Source of the DNA: Haematobia irritans
Lineage: Eukaryota; Arthropoda; Insecta; Diptera; Muscidae
Direction of reading: 5' to 3'
Length of the DNA stretch: 64,000 bases
Assembly (NCBI RefSeq): GCF_050003625.1
Contig: NC_134398.1
Coordinates: 95,689,674-95,753,673, forward strand
The notes under the pieces: generated by a model
Told to the model about the DNA's origin: nothing
Database searches by the model: none
What the model saw: the letters and a program-made list of their open reading frames with translations, nothing else
Shown here: piece by piece, positions 11,862 to 25,065 of the stretch
Position numbering within the stretch: position 1 is the stretch's first letter
Layout of the letters: each line of letters opens with the position of its first letter
Translations under genes and position numbers: made by a program

Positions 11862-12200
11862 GCTGACACATACCATATCCCTGACATTAATACGACTCTC
11901 TGTAGCCTAGGCCAGGCTAATTATTTTACAACAATAGATCTTACATCAGGTTTTCACCAAATACCGATGAAAGATTCCGACATCTCAAAGACAGCATTTT
12001 CGACTATGAACGGAAAATATGAATTTCTGCGACTTCCGTTTGGTCTAAAGAATGCGCCGGCGATCTTTCAAAGAATGATTGACGATGTTTTGAAACAGTA
12101 CATTGGTAAAATTTGTTATGTCTATATTGACGATATAATTGTGTTTGGCAAAACTAAATGTAGAAAAAGTGTTCTCGCGTCTCATGGACGCCAATCTTAA
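11862..12200 (+). pseudogene. Gypsy/errantivirus-like reverse transcriptase, 5'-truncated
   Basis: The frame starts abruptly at the repeat boundary and reads YHIPDINTTL, FTTIDLTSGFHQIPM (motif A Asp), FSTMNGKYEFLRLPFGLKNAP (motif B) and YVYIDDIIVFG with the catalytic YIDD. It is then shifted near 12155 and stops at 12198-12200. This is a Ty3/gypsy-type RT; the errantivirus assignment rests on the Env downstream. Everything upstream of RT motif A (gag, protease, 5' LTR) is absent. Confidence 0.85.
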
Positions 12201-12564
12201 AGTGAATCTTGAAAAGACATGCTTCCTGGAAAGGGAAGTTGAATTCCTTGGATATGTAATATTACCCGATGGCGTACGTGCCGATCCAAAAAAGATACAA
12301 GCGATAAAGATGATTTTGCCACCACAAAACCATAAGGAATTGAAAAGCTTCCTTGGCATGACATCGTATTACAGAAAATTTATAAAAGATTATGCCAAGG
12401 TGGCGAAACCATTGACAAATTTGACTAGGGGGGATAACGCACAGATACGAGCTAATGCTTCGAAAAGAGTGAACATAGAATTAGATGAGGAGGCTTTACA
12501 AGCATTTAATGAATTGAAACGGCTATTAATTTCTGCTGACGTTTTGGGAAGCCTTTCAAACTGA
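12139..12564 (+). pseudogene. Gypsy-like RT thumb/connection region, shifted frame
   Basis: This continues the RT after the frameshift at about 12155: VEKVFSRLMDANLKVNLEKT, FLGYVILPDGVRADPKK, ELKSFLGMTSYYRKFIKDYA and AKPLTNLTRGD, all typical of Ty3/gypsy RT. A second shift near 12545 moves the reading into RNase H. The two shifts confirm it is a pseudogene. Confidence 0.85.
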
Positions 12565-12902
12565 CAACGGATGCATCAGACTACGCAATTGGAGCGGTAC
12601 TTTCGCAGGGTTCTATTGGCGATGATAGACCTATTGCATATATATCACGTTCTCTTAACAAGTCAGAAGAGAATTACGCCACCAATGAGAAAGAACTCTT
12701 GGCCATCGTTTGGGCGTTGGATAATTTGCGATCGTACCTTTATGGCACGAAAAAGATAAGGATATATACTGACCATCAACCCTTAACTTTTTCATTGAGT
12801 AATCGAAATTATAACGCAAAACTTAAACGATGGAAAGCGCGTATAGAAGAGTACAACGTTGAATTGATTTACAAGCCAGGAAAAACGAATGGTCGCCGAT
12901 GA
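12543..12902 (+). pseudogene. Gypsy-like RNase H
   Basis: Motifs are FGKPFKLTTDASDYAIGAVL (first Asp), RPIAYISRSLNKSEENY, NEKELLAIVWAL (Glu), FLYGTKKIRIYTDHQPL-like YLYGTKKIRIYTDHQPL (Asp) and KRWKARIEEYNVELIYKPG. The frame ends just after KPGKTN, where related elements read VVADALSR; here the sequence shifts frame into the integrase leader at about 12895. It has no start codon of its own because it is an internal polyprotein domain. Confidence 0.85.
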
Positions 12903-13842
12903 TGACCCGAGCAATGTATCTGAAACGGACACAGCATCCGAAGTCACAATTCACTCAGCGAAACAGGATAGTTCCGATTTAATACCACACGTCGAGTCTC
13001 CGATAAACGTCTTTAGAAATCAGATAATAATACGTCAGGGAACAAATTTTGAATGCAAAGAGGAACCCCACCAGGGATACAAACGATTTTTTATAACCAT
13101 ACCTGTATTAAATTGTGAAAATCTTGCAAGTGTTCTCAGGAGAATTTTGAATCCGAATCTTATAAATGGCATTAAAATCCCAGAAAACGTTATTCCTATT
13201 TTGAATAATGTCTATTTAAACAATTTTTTCAAGTATAAGATACGAATAACACAACGAATGGTAGAGGATGTGACTTTAGCCGATAGGGTGTTCGATATCA
13301 TCGAAAAGGAACACAGGCGAGCCCATCGTAATGCTCGCGAAAACAGAGAACAGATCCTTGAGAAGTTTTATTTCCCTGCCATGTCAAAACAAATTAGGGA
13401 TTACATTAGTAAATGTGAGACTTGCAAGAAAAATAAATATGATAGACATCCTTCTAAACCTCATATGCAACCTACACCTATACCGAATTACCCTTGCGAG
13501 ATTCTCCACATAGATCTTTTTGAAATAGAGAAGCAAAACTATCTCAGTTGCATTGACAAATTTACCAAATTTGCAAAATTATTCCCTATAAAAAATAAAC
13601 CTTCACCCCATTTAAAGACTAAACTTACAATCGCTCTTGATTATTTTACCGTTCCTCGTGTCCTGGTAATGGACAACGAACGTGGATTCTTGGCCCCACT
13701 GGTCCTTAATTATATCCGTTCCCTAGGAATCGAAATTTACCAGACCCCTACACAGAGAAGCGAGGCCAATGGTCTGGTGGAAAGGTTACATTCAACCTTG
13801 ATTGAAATATATCCTTGTCTTTGCACCGAGCTGCCTAAAGTG
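12895..13842 (+). pseudogene. Gypsy-like integrase, N-terminal and core domains
   Basis: The zinc-binding HHCC module ([14 protein letters not shown] ... CETCKKNKYD) is followed by the DDE core: LHIDLFEIEKQN (Asp 1), VLVMDNERGFLAP (Asp 2) and RSEANGLVERLHST (Glu), so all three catalytic residues are kept. At about 13842, just after the Glu helix, the sequence runs into an unrelated repeat. The integrase C-terminus resumes at 15484. The segment 12937-13394 recurs at 18565-19022 with only a few differences. Confidence 0.85.
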
Positions 13843-15483
13843 ACACCTACACGCTCACAAAAAATCGCTTCTGTAACATATACTCCCAAACATATTTTGC
13901 TTCAAGCATATATATTTTTGGGTATTGCCCAAACATTTATATGTTTGATCTCTTCCAATATATAATATGTTTGAAAGCATATTGGTCTAAACAATATATG
14001 TTTGGGTAGTCTAAGTTCCAAACATTTTGTATTTTTGCATCCAAATTCAATAATGTTGTCTTCCAAAAAACAATATGTTATTATGTGAACATATAATATG
14101 TTTGGAAGCATTTTGCACCCAAAAATATTATATGCTTAAAAAAATTCTCCCAAACAATATTGTGCTCAAAATTTTATTTATTTATTTATATATTTACAAT
14201 CATAATGAATTATGAAAATAAACAGGTAATATAGGTGCTAACAACATAGGTTTTCGACCTGAATGCTCAAAATTTTGTTTCTGCCCAATTGTATATTCCC
14301 CCACATCTTTCTCACTTCCACGATATTTTTTAGTTCTTAGCACCTTTTTCTGTAATACAAACATTGTAGAAGAAATTATTCAATTGTATGATTTTTTTAT
14401 TTTAATTTTACCTTTTGCCGGACGGGGATTCGAACAGCGGACCACACAGTTTGTAAGGATCAAAGAAGAGCTGATCAATTGCCCAAGGAAAAATAAAATG
14501 TTAATTTTGTAAAAACAAGCAACAACCACCAACTTAATTCAATATCGCTCCCTGTTAAATAGCGCTCCAAGCTACTAAACACATATATGTTTATAGGCTA
14601 TTTCTAAATTAATATATGTTTGCATCCAAGCATATTATATTTACAAACATTTTATGTCCCAAACATAATATGTTCTAACATATTAACATATATGTCCCAC
14701 ACTGAAAAAAATATTGTCGTGAGGTCAAAGATTTCATGTCTTTAAAATACGAATACAAATTTTGCTTAGCATAGAAGACGCATTTCTCTAAAATAAAGAT
14801 ATTTTCCTTGTCCAAAAGTCGATAAATTTTTCAATGAAGTCGTATTGTCCTTATAATTAAGTGATTTGACTTAAAAATGGGTATCTTAACATGAAAGAAA
14901 AAAATTATAGGCTAAGGTCAACTTGACTTTAATAATTCAGAAAAATTCTTTAAATTTAATGAAATTGTCTTTAAATTTGTTGTCTTTTTGCATCTTGACT
15001 ACAAAGCAAAAAATCGTTCAAATATAGGACATGTTTTTCAAAACTTTATTTTAAAGAAGTTTTTTACTTCAAACATAGCATAATTTCTACTGGAAGTCGA
15101 GTCCTAATTTGGAAAATGAAGTTGCCGTTAACTCGTTTTTAAAGGACTTTGATAGCATATGAAGAAAAAAAGCTGAGAAAGCGAAAAATTAAAATTTGCT
15201 TCCTAGAAGCAAGTACACAAAACCTAAATTTAAAAGAGAATTGTGTCTTAAAAGTATGCTTACTTGTATTCTCCGCTTCTTTGGCTCGGAATCAATACCA
15301 AATTTTTTAAAGTAAAGACAAAATCTTTGGAACCGAGTATGCTTTTTTTTCAGTGCAAACATGTTATGCTAGTTTATGAACATTATATGCTTGCACTCAA
15401 AAATATTGTGTTTAAAAATTTGTGTTCCAAACATATAATGTGTATAGCCAAAACATATGAAAAACAGTCTTTTTCATCCGTGT
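13843..15483. mobile_element. AAACATAT-repeat element inserted in the integrase gene
   Basis: An insertion bounded by CACGCTCACAAAAAATCGC on the left and GTCTTTTTCATCCGTG on the right splits the integrase. Its outer parts are AAACATAT/ATATGTTT palindromic repeats. The interior (14190-14560) contains a stretch that on the minus strand resembles a tRNA T-arm/B box (GTTCGAATCCC at about 14430). The same outer termini, inverted, bound 53698-54510. A CACTG-type element (14700-15355) is nested within. No ORF of note is present, so it is probably non-autonomous. Confidence 0.75.
14700..15355. mobile_element. CACTGAAAAA-type TIR element, 656 bp, nested
   Basis: Perfect terminal inverted repeats CACTGAAAAAAA / TTTTTTTTCAGTG are flanked by a CA dinucleotide on both sides. 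The homologous uninterrupted sequence lies near 11729-11740. AT-rich with no ORF. Related copies are at 31066, 42427 and 52921. Confidence 0.75.
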
Positions 15484-15867
15484 AAGGAACGTATTGCGAT
15501 TACTGTAGATAGGTACAACAACACCATACATTCCGTAACGAAACTGAAGCCAGCAGACGTCTTTTTGAATAGGACTTCTAGGATAAATTATCAAGGTATA
15601 GCTAATTTTAGGGAAAAGACGTATGAGGACATCAAGGCTCTTTTACTACATGAACAAGAGTCTAGAAATGCTCGCAATAACATGACTCGATCTCCTCCTC
15701 GTGATTTCAGTGTTGGTGACGAACTGTTCGTCGCCAACAAACAAATTAAAGGTAAAGAAAAACCAATATACAGAAAAGAAACCGTTTCTGAAAACAGAAA
15801 CACCACTATTATCACAGGAAGTGGAAAGAAATTCCACAAATCAGACATAAAAAACATAATTAATTAA
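15484..15867 (+). pseudogene. Gypsy-like integrase C-terminal region
   Basis: After the repeat insertion the integrase resumes: KERIAITVDRYNNTIHSVTK, KPADVFLNRTSRINYQGI, FSVGDELFVANKQIKGK and a basic tail, ending in TAA at 15865-15867. Joined to 12895-13842 it would give a nearly full-length errantivirus-type integrase, so the repeat inserted into an element that was otherwise intact here. Confidence 0.85.
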
Positions 15868-15883
15868 AAACAAAAATCGAAAA

Positions 15884-16686
15884 GCCTTGATGGCAAAACA
15901 AGAATTATGCAAAGAATGAAATGAAAAACAAGCCTAAATAAAAAGGCAAAAACTAATATTATATCATTGCAAAATAAGTCAACATGACTCAAAAAATAAC
16001 ATTAATTACAATGGCCCAAAGGGCATATAAAAAGCCTAAATATAGAGGCAAACAACAAGATGAAAATTTACTCTTTTTTTGAATTATGAAATTGCCTAAG
16101 ATTATCAAAAGGCAAAAAATTAAAACGAAATATAAAAACAATTTGAAATTACTATCACAATTTTACAATAACAATTTTAGCGATTATGTGGTCAAGAGGT
16201 TAGATGGCTCATGCATAGATATCTAGCCCCAGCGGTCTGGGTTCAAATTGTTCAATATTTGTAGTCGACCCGTCGCATTGGTTCAATTCCAGTTCACTCG
16301 GTGGTCCGAGGGACGGCACTCGTCGTGGTTCAACTCCACCGGGAATCTATTGGCTTTAATTGACGGTGAAGGTACTCATGCCATGAGTAAGCCTATGCTG
16401 GCTAATGTATACGGCTAAAAGGGACTAACATGAGCCTTCCTATGTCATCTAAGTTCACGCCTGCATTCCAAGAATAGTCGCTAAAATAATATTTACTGAT
16501 CAAAATACCCAATGAGGTAAAACATATAACGCCCAAAAGAGGCATACAAAACCAAATAACTGCCTAAAATGGCATACAAGAAAACGAACATAATGCCCAA
16601 AGAGTGGCACAAAAAAGAAAATAAATCAAATAAAGCCCCAAAGATGCGCACAAAAAATAAGAAATAAAATAATTGCTGAATAAGGC
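15884..16686 (+). repeat. Iterated GCC(C/T)AAA...GGCA mini-hairpins between pol and env
   Basis: About ten short imperfect inverted repeats of form GCCYAAA(n)GGCA lie in an A-rich background, at about 15884, 15932, 16014, 16034, 16094, 16531, 16562, 16595, 16635 and 16675. Several are followed by ATACAA. A block with tRNA-like features (16172-16450) splits the series. The position, directly after the pol stop and before env, suggests element-encoded RNA or protein-binding structure, but function is unknown. Confidence 0.55.
16172..16450 (+). repeat. tRNA-like (SINE-type) sequence
   Basis: GTGGTCAAGAGGTTAGATGG resembles an A box. Three B-box-like motifs follow: GGGTTCAAATTG (about 16238), GGTTCAATTCC (about 16280) and GGTTCAACTCC (about 16328). 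No complete cloverleaf is seen, so this is more likely a tRNA-derived retroposon than a gene. Confidence 0.4.
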
Positions 16687-16949
16687 ATACAAGATACCCA
16701 AAAATTAACAATAGAAATACAATTCTAACCATGCTAACACACTGAAAAAAGTTACTAACAAAATTATAACAATCGCTTCCCCTATTCAAAAGTTAACATT
16801 TCATTTTACTAAACACTTTTCGTTCCAACACATTGTTTTCCATCTTCCCGAACTCCTCTCACTAACAATAACTAGTACTAACAAATTACTACTAACCACT
16901 TAGTATAGAAACATTTTAGTAACTTAGATTAAACCTCCTCAGAATATAA

Positions 16950-17300
16950 AACCATTTTCTAAATTTTTCAAGATAAGAAAGAATGTTAAAATTTCGGTTT
17001 AAAAATCTGACTTATTATTGTATGACTTATAACTATAGAAAATAAACATTAGAACCTAGTTAAATAATTTTAATACTGTTAAATCTAATATTCTCGAATT
17101 ATTTTCCAAATTTAGCGAATAAGTATTGTTAAAATTTTGGCTTTAAGATTTTTTTTTGTTTTTTGACATGATTTGTACATTTATAATTTTTTAGCGCAAC
17201 TAGAATATATAATTTTTATATCATAAACCTATTCTAATAGTCTCAAATCATTTACCAAATTTTATAGAATAAGAAGTTGTTAAAATTTCGGCACAACATT
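16950..17300 (+). repeat. Three imperfect ~140-bp direct repeats upstream of env
   Basis: GTTAAAATTTCGGTTTAA, GTTAAAATTTTGGCTTTAAG and GTTAAAATTTCGGCACAAC recur at about 16984, 17128 and 17279. Each is preceded by a similar 'ccaaattt...gaataag' context. Spacing is about 140-150 bp. They may be part of the errantivirus leader or intron of env. Confidence 0.55.
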
Positions 17301-17339
17301 TTTATATCTCAAACAATATGTGTAAAATTAAAATTATTT

Positions 17340-18563
17340 CTTAGGATTTGCCTCTGTGCAACCGCACAAGCTTATGTGACATTCAATCTGGACTCGCCCA
17401 TTTTAACAATTCGTGACGGATATGGTTGGGTGATTAACGGACATTTCAAATTAATTCACAGCGCTATGAGGATGTCTTGAATCGATTGGACGAAGAAAAC
17501 AACAAAATGAATGAGACCACAGGTTTGAAGGATATTATAGCATTCCAGCTGGAAAACCCCGCGCTCAACTTGATGAGCTGAAGGGACCCAAAGTCAAGAA
17601 ACAAAAACGCTCAATCAATTGGATTGGCTCCGTTTGGAAGTGGATAGCCGGATCTCCTGATGCAACAGACTGGGATGAAATCCTACGAAGCCAGGACGCA
17701 CTTGCTTCTAACAACGATCTTCAATACAAAATAAATTCTAAAATTTCCACTAAAACACAAGAACTCTTGCGGACCATAAATGGAGTTATCAATGCAACAA
17801 ATGATATGCTGGGACGAAACATCCAAGCAAAGTTTTCACAGGAAATACTGCACAAGGCGATGATTCTGAAGGAGGACGTAAGCGAACTAGTTCGAGCTTG
17901 CCAAATGGCCAAGGCTAAGGTTGTGAACAGCAATCTGTTGAACAAGGAAGAGATAAATCAACTAGTAAGTGAAATAGAAGTTCTTCCCTACAGTAATGTC
18001 ATCGAGGCCATTGAATACAGTGAGCCCTCTATTTACACCAATGGCTCCCGACTTTTGTACATACTGTCAATGCCAAAAGTGGAAGAAATTAAATTCAACC
18101 ACCTGATTGTACGAGCGGTCTTAAAGGATGGCCATAAAGTGGACTTAAATTACAAAACTATACTTGTGAATAAGGATGAAACCTATGGCATTAAAGGCAA
18201 TTGCATTCGCTTAGCCACCGCAATGGTTTGTAAAAAGGAAATGCTAGAGCAGCTGTCAGAAGAAGACTGCCTACCTCGACTCTTGAAGGGTGGACAAACA
18301 GCGTGTAATTATGTTACCAGTGCAGAATCCCAAATCGAATTACTTAAAGACGACACAATATTCTTGGACAACTTCAACAATACCATCTGGTCCAATGGAA
18401 CGTCCCATCACCTTGATGGATCCTTCAGTCTTCAAATGGAAAACGAATCGCTGACAATTAACAACAAAATATATTGGATTATGAGCAGTTCTGGAATACA
18501 AGTTCTCCCACCAGTACTTACCACCATAGCCAACAAGAGTATATCTTTGAATCTAAATCTTGT
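17340..18563 (+). pseudogene. Errantivirus-type Env fragment, frameshifted and 3'-truncated
   Basis: An old copy of an insect endogenous retrovirus envelope gene. A splice-acceptor-like TTATTTCTTAG precedes an N-terminal piece (17340-17480). A shift at about 17462 leads into a middle piece that stops at 17579-17581. From 17560 a long frame reads a basic furin-like site (KKQKR) followed by SINWIGSVWKWIAGSPDATD, the arrangement of fusion-type Env of gypsy-like errantiviruses, and about 300 further residues rich in N-glycosylation motifs. At about 18563 the sequence leaves Env and enters integrase sequence, sharing GCATCCGAAG at the joint, so the C-terminal part and membrane anchor are missing. 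With at least two shifts and the truncation it cannot encode a working protein. Confidence 0.75.
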
Positions 18564-18564
18564 G

Positions 18565-20365
<1,801 letters not shown>

Positions 20366-20571
20366 AATAATACATTGTCAGTGGCCCGGACAGTGCCTTA
20401 TAACCGTAGCTTTAGGCGATTTTTAATTTATTCAAAAGTCTAAATATATGCCACATCGAAGCAGGTTTCCCTTTGACCGGGAGGGATCCCGGGAAATTGG
20501 AAAAAAATTCCCGCTTTCCCGGGAATGAAAAACTCCGGGAAAAAGAAAACCCTACTTATTTATTAAATCTT
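20366..20571. other. Non-coding interval with TTCCCGGGAA palindromes
   Basis: It contains several CCCGGGAA/TTCCCGGG palindromes (about 20485-20545) in otherwise AT-rich sequence. No gene seen. Confidence 0.4.
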
Positions 20572-20995
20572 CCCAGTCAGAAATTTACGATGGTTATAAA
20601 TATTGAGCGTTGTAACAGCGTTGGAAGCCAACGTTGAAACAACGCTTGGTAAACAAATTAATTTACGGTTTTTAAATAGTACATTTTCCATAAAATTATC
20701 GTTGAAAATTCATGTTCCATCAATGTCCAATGGTTTTTAATGAGTAGTGGAGGTATTATTGTTGATAGGAATTGATTTATAATAGGATAGTGTTCCTTTA
20801 TCATATAAAGTGAATATGTACATTAACAGTGAAACCACTAGGAACAACAATTTTGGTTAATTTTACAAATGAGGCAATTGTAGAAAGTTTTAACCAAACA
20901 AAACGCTGACATCACGCCAAAACCCAAATATAAGTACTTATTTATCGACTAATTGAAGAAATTTTGTTAGACGTAATTACTTTTTTTCACATGTT

Positions 20996-21237
20996 AAGGT
21001 GAGTATTAACTTCGAGTTTAGCCGCTTAAATCGCTAAAGTGAAAACTAAATCAGTAAGAAAAATGCATAAAATTATACATATTTGTTGCAAATTTTATTA
21101 TAACTTGATGGGGAAAAGCCCAAAGCAAATTTTCACAAAGTTTGTTTTCTTTAAAATGGATTATTAAGAAAAGTAATCGTGAAAAATTACGTTTTTAGCG
21201 CCTAAACTCGAACTTAATGCCCACCTTTAAAGAAAAG
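20996..21237. mobile_element. MITE with AAGGTGAGTATTAACTTCGA terminal repeat
   Basis: A 242-bp unit with inverted ends AAGGTGAGTATTAACTTCGA ... CGAACTTAATGCCCACCTTT. A related copy lies at 52574-52796 and one end recurs at about 28880-28920. It forms part of the inverted arm of the enclosing foldback-like element. No ORF. Confidence 0.75.
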
Positions 21238-21439
21238 TTCATTGTTTGAAGGAAAAAATTGGAGTTCAATATTGCAAGAATGTTCTTTTGGTGCATGGGT
21301 GAAATGGATAAATCCTTTGGCGCATTTGGGGTAAAATGTACAAATCTTTTGGCGCATTTGGGGTAAAATGTACAAATCTTAAGAAATTCTGAAGTGTTTT
21401 GTTTGAAATATTTATAGGAAATAATAAAGGCATATGACT

Positions 21440-21600
21440 AGCCACTAAAATCGCAAATTTTTCACGATTATTTTTCTTTAATAATTTATTTTAAGGAATA
21501 CAAACTTTGTGAAAATTTGCTTTGGGCTATTCCCCATCAAGATATAAAGAAATCTGCAACAAATATGTATACTTTTATGCCTTTTTTACTGATTTATGGC
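21440..21600 (-). mobile_element. Partial inverted copy of the same MITE
   Basis: TTTTCACGATTATTTTTCTT through GCTATTCCCCATCAAG to the 3' part is the reverse complement of the interior of 20996-21237. The two copies lie head to head, separated by a short direct repeat of about 34 bp (GGCGCATTTGGGGTAAAATG) at 21315-21375. Confidence 0.6.
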
Positions 21601-22102
21601 GATTTCGATTGGGAAAAAATGTGCAACATTCTCGAAATTGATTGCCAAATATGAAGGACATTGTTGGATCCTGTATCCCTCACAACATTATGAATTACCA
21701 ATAACTTTGAAATTATACTATAATTTGAGAGAAAATACAATGAGGAACAAGTATATACGGCCGCAAGTTCGGCCAGGCCGAATCTTATGTACCCACCACC
21801 ATGGATTGCGTAGAAACTTCTACGAAAGACTGTCATCCACAATCGAATTACTTGGGTTGTGGTATCTTAAAACTTCTTAACATCGTTTTCTAAATTGTGA
21901 TTTAGTCCATACATGGTATATATTAGACCAAAAAGTTATGTATAGTTGTCTATAAATAATTACGAATCGATATGGACTTTTTGTACGTAGAGAGCCAGAA
22001 TTGAAATATGGGGGTCGCTTATATGGGGGCTATATGCAATTATGAACTTGATATGGACCAATTTTTGTGTGATTGGGGATCGATTTATCTGAGGGCCATA
22101 TA

Positions 22103-22993
22103 AAGGGTGATTCTTTTGAGGTTAGGATTTTCATGCATTAGTATTTGACAGATCACGTGGGATTTCAGACATGGTGTCAAAGAGAAAGATTCTCAGTATG
22201 CTTTGACATTTCATCATGAAAAGACTTACGATCTGCCACAACGTCGAATTTTCAGTGAATGGGCCCTAGAAAAGTTGGCAGAAAATCCGCTTTTTTATCG
22301 ACAAATTTTGTTCAGCGATGAGGCTCATTTCTGGTTGAATGGCTACGTAAATAAGCAAAATTGCCGCATTTGGAGTGAAGAGCAACCAGAAGCCGTTCAA
22401 GAACTGCCCATGCATCCCGAAAAATGCACTGTTTGGTGTGGTTTGTACGCTGGTGGAATCATTGGACCGTATTTTTTCAAAGATGCTGTTGGACGCAACG
22501 TTACGGTGAATGGCGATCGCTATCGTTCGATGCTAACAAACAAGTTTCAACAAGATGGCGCTACATGCCACACAGCTCGCGATTCTATGGCCATTTTGAG
22601 GGAAAACTTCGGAGAACAATTCATCTCAAGAAATGGACCGGTAAGTTGGCCACCAAGATCATGCGATTTGACGCCTTTAGACTATTTTTTGTGGGGCTAC
22701 GTCAAGTCTAAAGTCTACAGAAATAAGCCAGCAACTATTCCAGCTTTGGAAGACAACATTTCCGAAGAAATTCGGGCTATTCCGGCCGAAATGCTCGAAA
22801 AAGTTGCCCAAAATTGGACTTTCCGAATGGACCACCTAAGACGCTGCCGCGGTCAACATTTAAATGAAATTATCTTCAAAAAGTAAATGTCATGGACCAA
22901 TCTAACGTTTCAAATAAAGAACCGATGAGATTTTGCAAATTTTATGCGTTTTTTTTTTAAAAAAAGTTATCAAGCTCTTAACAAATCACCCTT
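22103..22993 (+). mobile_element. DD41D mariner-type deletion derivative, copy 1 (891 bp, TA target)
   Basis: Ends AAGGGTGATT ... AATCACCCTT are flanked by TA on both sides. It contains only the C-terminal half of a transposase. The same structure at 38047-38979 shows this is an amplified internally deleted form. Confidence 0.85.
22203..22886 (+). pseudogene. Mariner-superfamily transposase, DD41D type, N-terminus and internal 14 codons deleted
   Basis: Catalytic core motifs: ILFSDEAHFWLNG (first Asp), FQQDGATCHTA (second Asp) and PPRSCDLTPLDYFLWGYVK (third Asp). Counting from the second to the third Asp gives 41 residues between, as in the rosa/DD41D lineage. The N-terminal DNA-binding region is missing: only about 100 bp separate the TIR from the core. 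Compared with 38154-38807 this copy also lacks the 14 residues between SMLTN and WFQQDG. It cannot encode an active enzyme but may respond to one supplied in trans. Confidence 0.8.
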
Positions 22994-22995
22994 TA

Positions 22996-23588
22996 CAACT
23001 ATAGACCGATATGGACCTAGTTAGGCATGGTTGTTAACGACCATATACTAGCACAATGTACCACATTTCAAGCAGATCGGATGAATTTTGCTTCTCCAAA
23101 AGGCACCGGAGGTCAAATCTGGGGATCGGTTTATATGGGAGCTATATATAATTATGGACTGATAGGAACCAATTGTGTGGTTGTTGGATACCATATACTA
23201 ACATCACGTACCAAATTCCAACCGAATGGGAAGAATTTTGCTCTTCCAAGGGGCTCTGGAGGTCAAATCTGGGGATCGGTTTATATGGGGCCTATATATA
23301 ATTATGGACCGATATCGACCAATTTTTGCATGGGAGTTTGAGGCCATATATTAACACCACGTACCAAATTTCAACTGAATAAGATGAATTTTGGTCTTCC
23401 AAGAGGTTCCGGAGGTCAAATGTGGTGATCGGTTTATATGGGGGCTATATATAATTATGAACCAATTTTTGCATGGTTGTTAGAGACCATATACTAACAT
23501 CACGTACCAAATTTCAGCCGGATCGGATGAAATTTGCTTCTCTTAGAGGCCTCGCAAGCCAAATCGGGGGATCGGTTTATATGGGGGC
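22996..23588. repeat. 153-bp minisatellite array, left part
   Basis: Diverged tandem units contain GGTTTATATGGGGGCTATAT, ATGGACCGATA and CACGTACCAAATTTCA. It is interrupted at 23588 by a hAT element and continues at 27911. Confidence 0.85.
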
Positions 23589-23853
23589 CAAGGCCGTATT
23601 CAGGGGGGGGGTGAGGGGGATCAAACCCCCCCCGAAATTAATGAATATTTTTATATAAATAAATATATATTTTTAGCTGCATAGAAAAATCTTATCGAAG
23701 ATGTTGAAGAAAAGCTGGAGGTTTTATTTTGAAAAACGCTTACCTATAAAACTTGCACAATATTTTTGTTCTCGCACCACAAATTTCATTTTTGGAAAAT
23801 GTATTTCTGCTTTTTATGTGTGTTTGTTGTTCTTTTTGTGAACATGACTCGCT

Positions 23854-24018
23854 TTGTTTGGCCATAGCAACAACAACGAAACAGCCAAACACACATGTGT
23901 AAATGAAATGGCGCAAAACCTGCGAAAAGAACCTGCCCAATTCAGCGATGGAAGCAATAAAGAGATTTTTCCAAACGTGCATATTCTTTTAAAAATTTTG
24001 GTCACTTTGCCAGTTACT
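23854..24018 (+). pseudogene. hAT transposase remnant, part 1
   Basis: The frame ends FPNVHILLKILVTLPVT, the stretch that precedes the hAT dimerisation motif, and is interrupted directly after VT (24018) by an insertion. Upstream residues (NEMAQNLRKEPAQFSD) are less recognisable and the catalytic core is not seen. Confidence 0.7.
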
Positions 24019-25065
24019 CAGGGATGGAAAATACAATTTTTAAGAAAGTTCAAAAAAGGTATTTTTTGAGCGGAAAGGTACTTTTTACTAAATTTCAACA
24101 AAAATTTCACTTGAATATTATTGTCAAGAGACTGAATTTTAAAGAAAATAAAATTTTGACAAAATTTTCTATATAAATAAAATTTTGCAAAAATTTTCTA
24201 TAGAAATAAAATTTTCCATTCGTTTTGTTTGTTATTGTTGGCATTGTTGTTTTTTGTTTCAGCTTAAAACCATACATTGACTAAACTACAAGTGTTGCTT
24301 AACCAACGGAGGAAAATAATGTTTGTCAAATTTATTTGGGCAAAGACCTATAGACTTCAAGATGGTTGGATGGTTTCGGAATTACCACATTCCTTATCAG
24401 CATCCTCTACTTGCAGCAAAACTATCAACCAATTATCAGAATAAATTCAGGCAGTTCATTAAACCCAACAATGAACCACACTTGAAAAAAAGGTTTTGTA
24501 TGATAGCCGGATTATGCTGGAATAATTTTGCAAAAAAATTCTATAGAAAAAACATTTTGCAAAATTTTTTCTATAGAAATAAAATTTTGCAAAAATTTCC
24601 TATAGAAATAAAATTTTTACAAAATTTTCAATTGAAATAAAATTTTGACAAAATTTTCTATAAAAATAAAATTTTGCAAAAATTCTATATAGAAATAAAA
24701 TGTTGACAACTATTTCTACCGAAATAAAAAATCGATAATATAGAATCGCATTCTTTTTTCGACTAAAACTTTCTTGAAGTTCAATAAAATCCTGTTTTTG
24801 ACTATGTCTTTTACAAAATCGAGATTTTCTTCCCACATGAACATGTCTGTTTTGCCATATTTGTAAAAGACTATTAGCAAATAAGGTTGATAAAGACTTT
24901 CTCAAAATATTAAAATATTTTGTCAAAGCTATTGTACCATAAATCTGATATCGACTCAAAAATGTCTACACAAAAGGTACTAAATAATTCGCGGGGGTAC
25001 TACGGTACTGACCGGGGTGAAAAAGGTTTGAAAAAAGTACTATAGTACTGCATTTTCCATCCCTG
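24019..25065. mobile_element. hAT-type non-autonomous element nested in the hAT coding region
   Basis: Ends CAGGGATGGAAAAT ... GCATTTTCCATCCCTG (inverted) are flanked by the 8-bp duplication CAGTTACT at 24011-24018 and 25066-25073. Length 1047 bp. The interior holds a minisatellite of about 30-bp units (CTATAGAAATAAAATTTT) at about 24160-24720. Open stretches inside are not recognisable proteins. Confidence 0.85.

Noticed and set aside
12889..13965. Integrase reading on to 13965
   Set aside because: Residues after about 13842 come from the inserted AAACATAT element; true integrase resumes at 15484.
24323..24959. Open frames inside the nested hAT-type element on both strands
   Set aside because: They run into the TATAGAAATAAAATTTT minisatellite and show no domain I can name; left unannotated.
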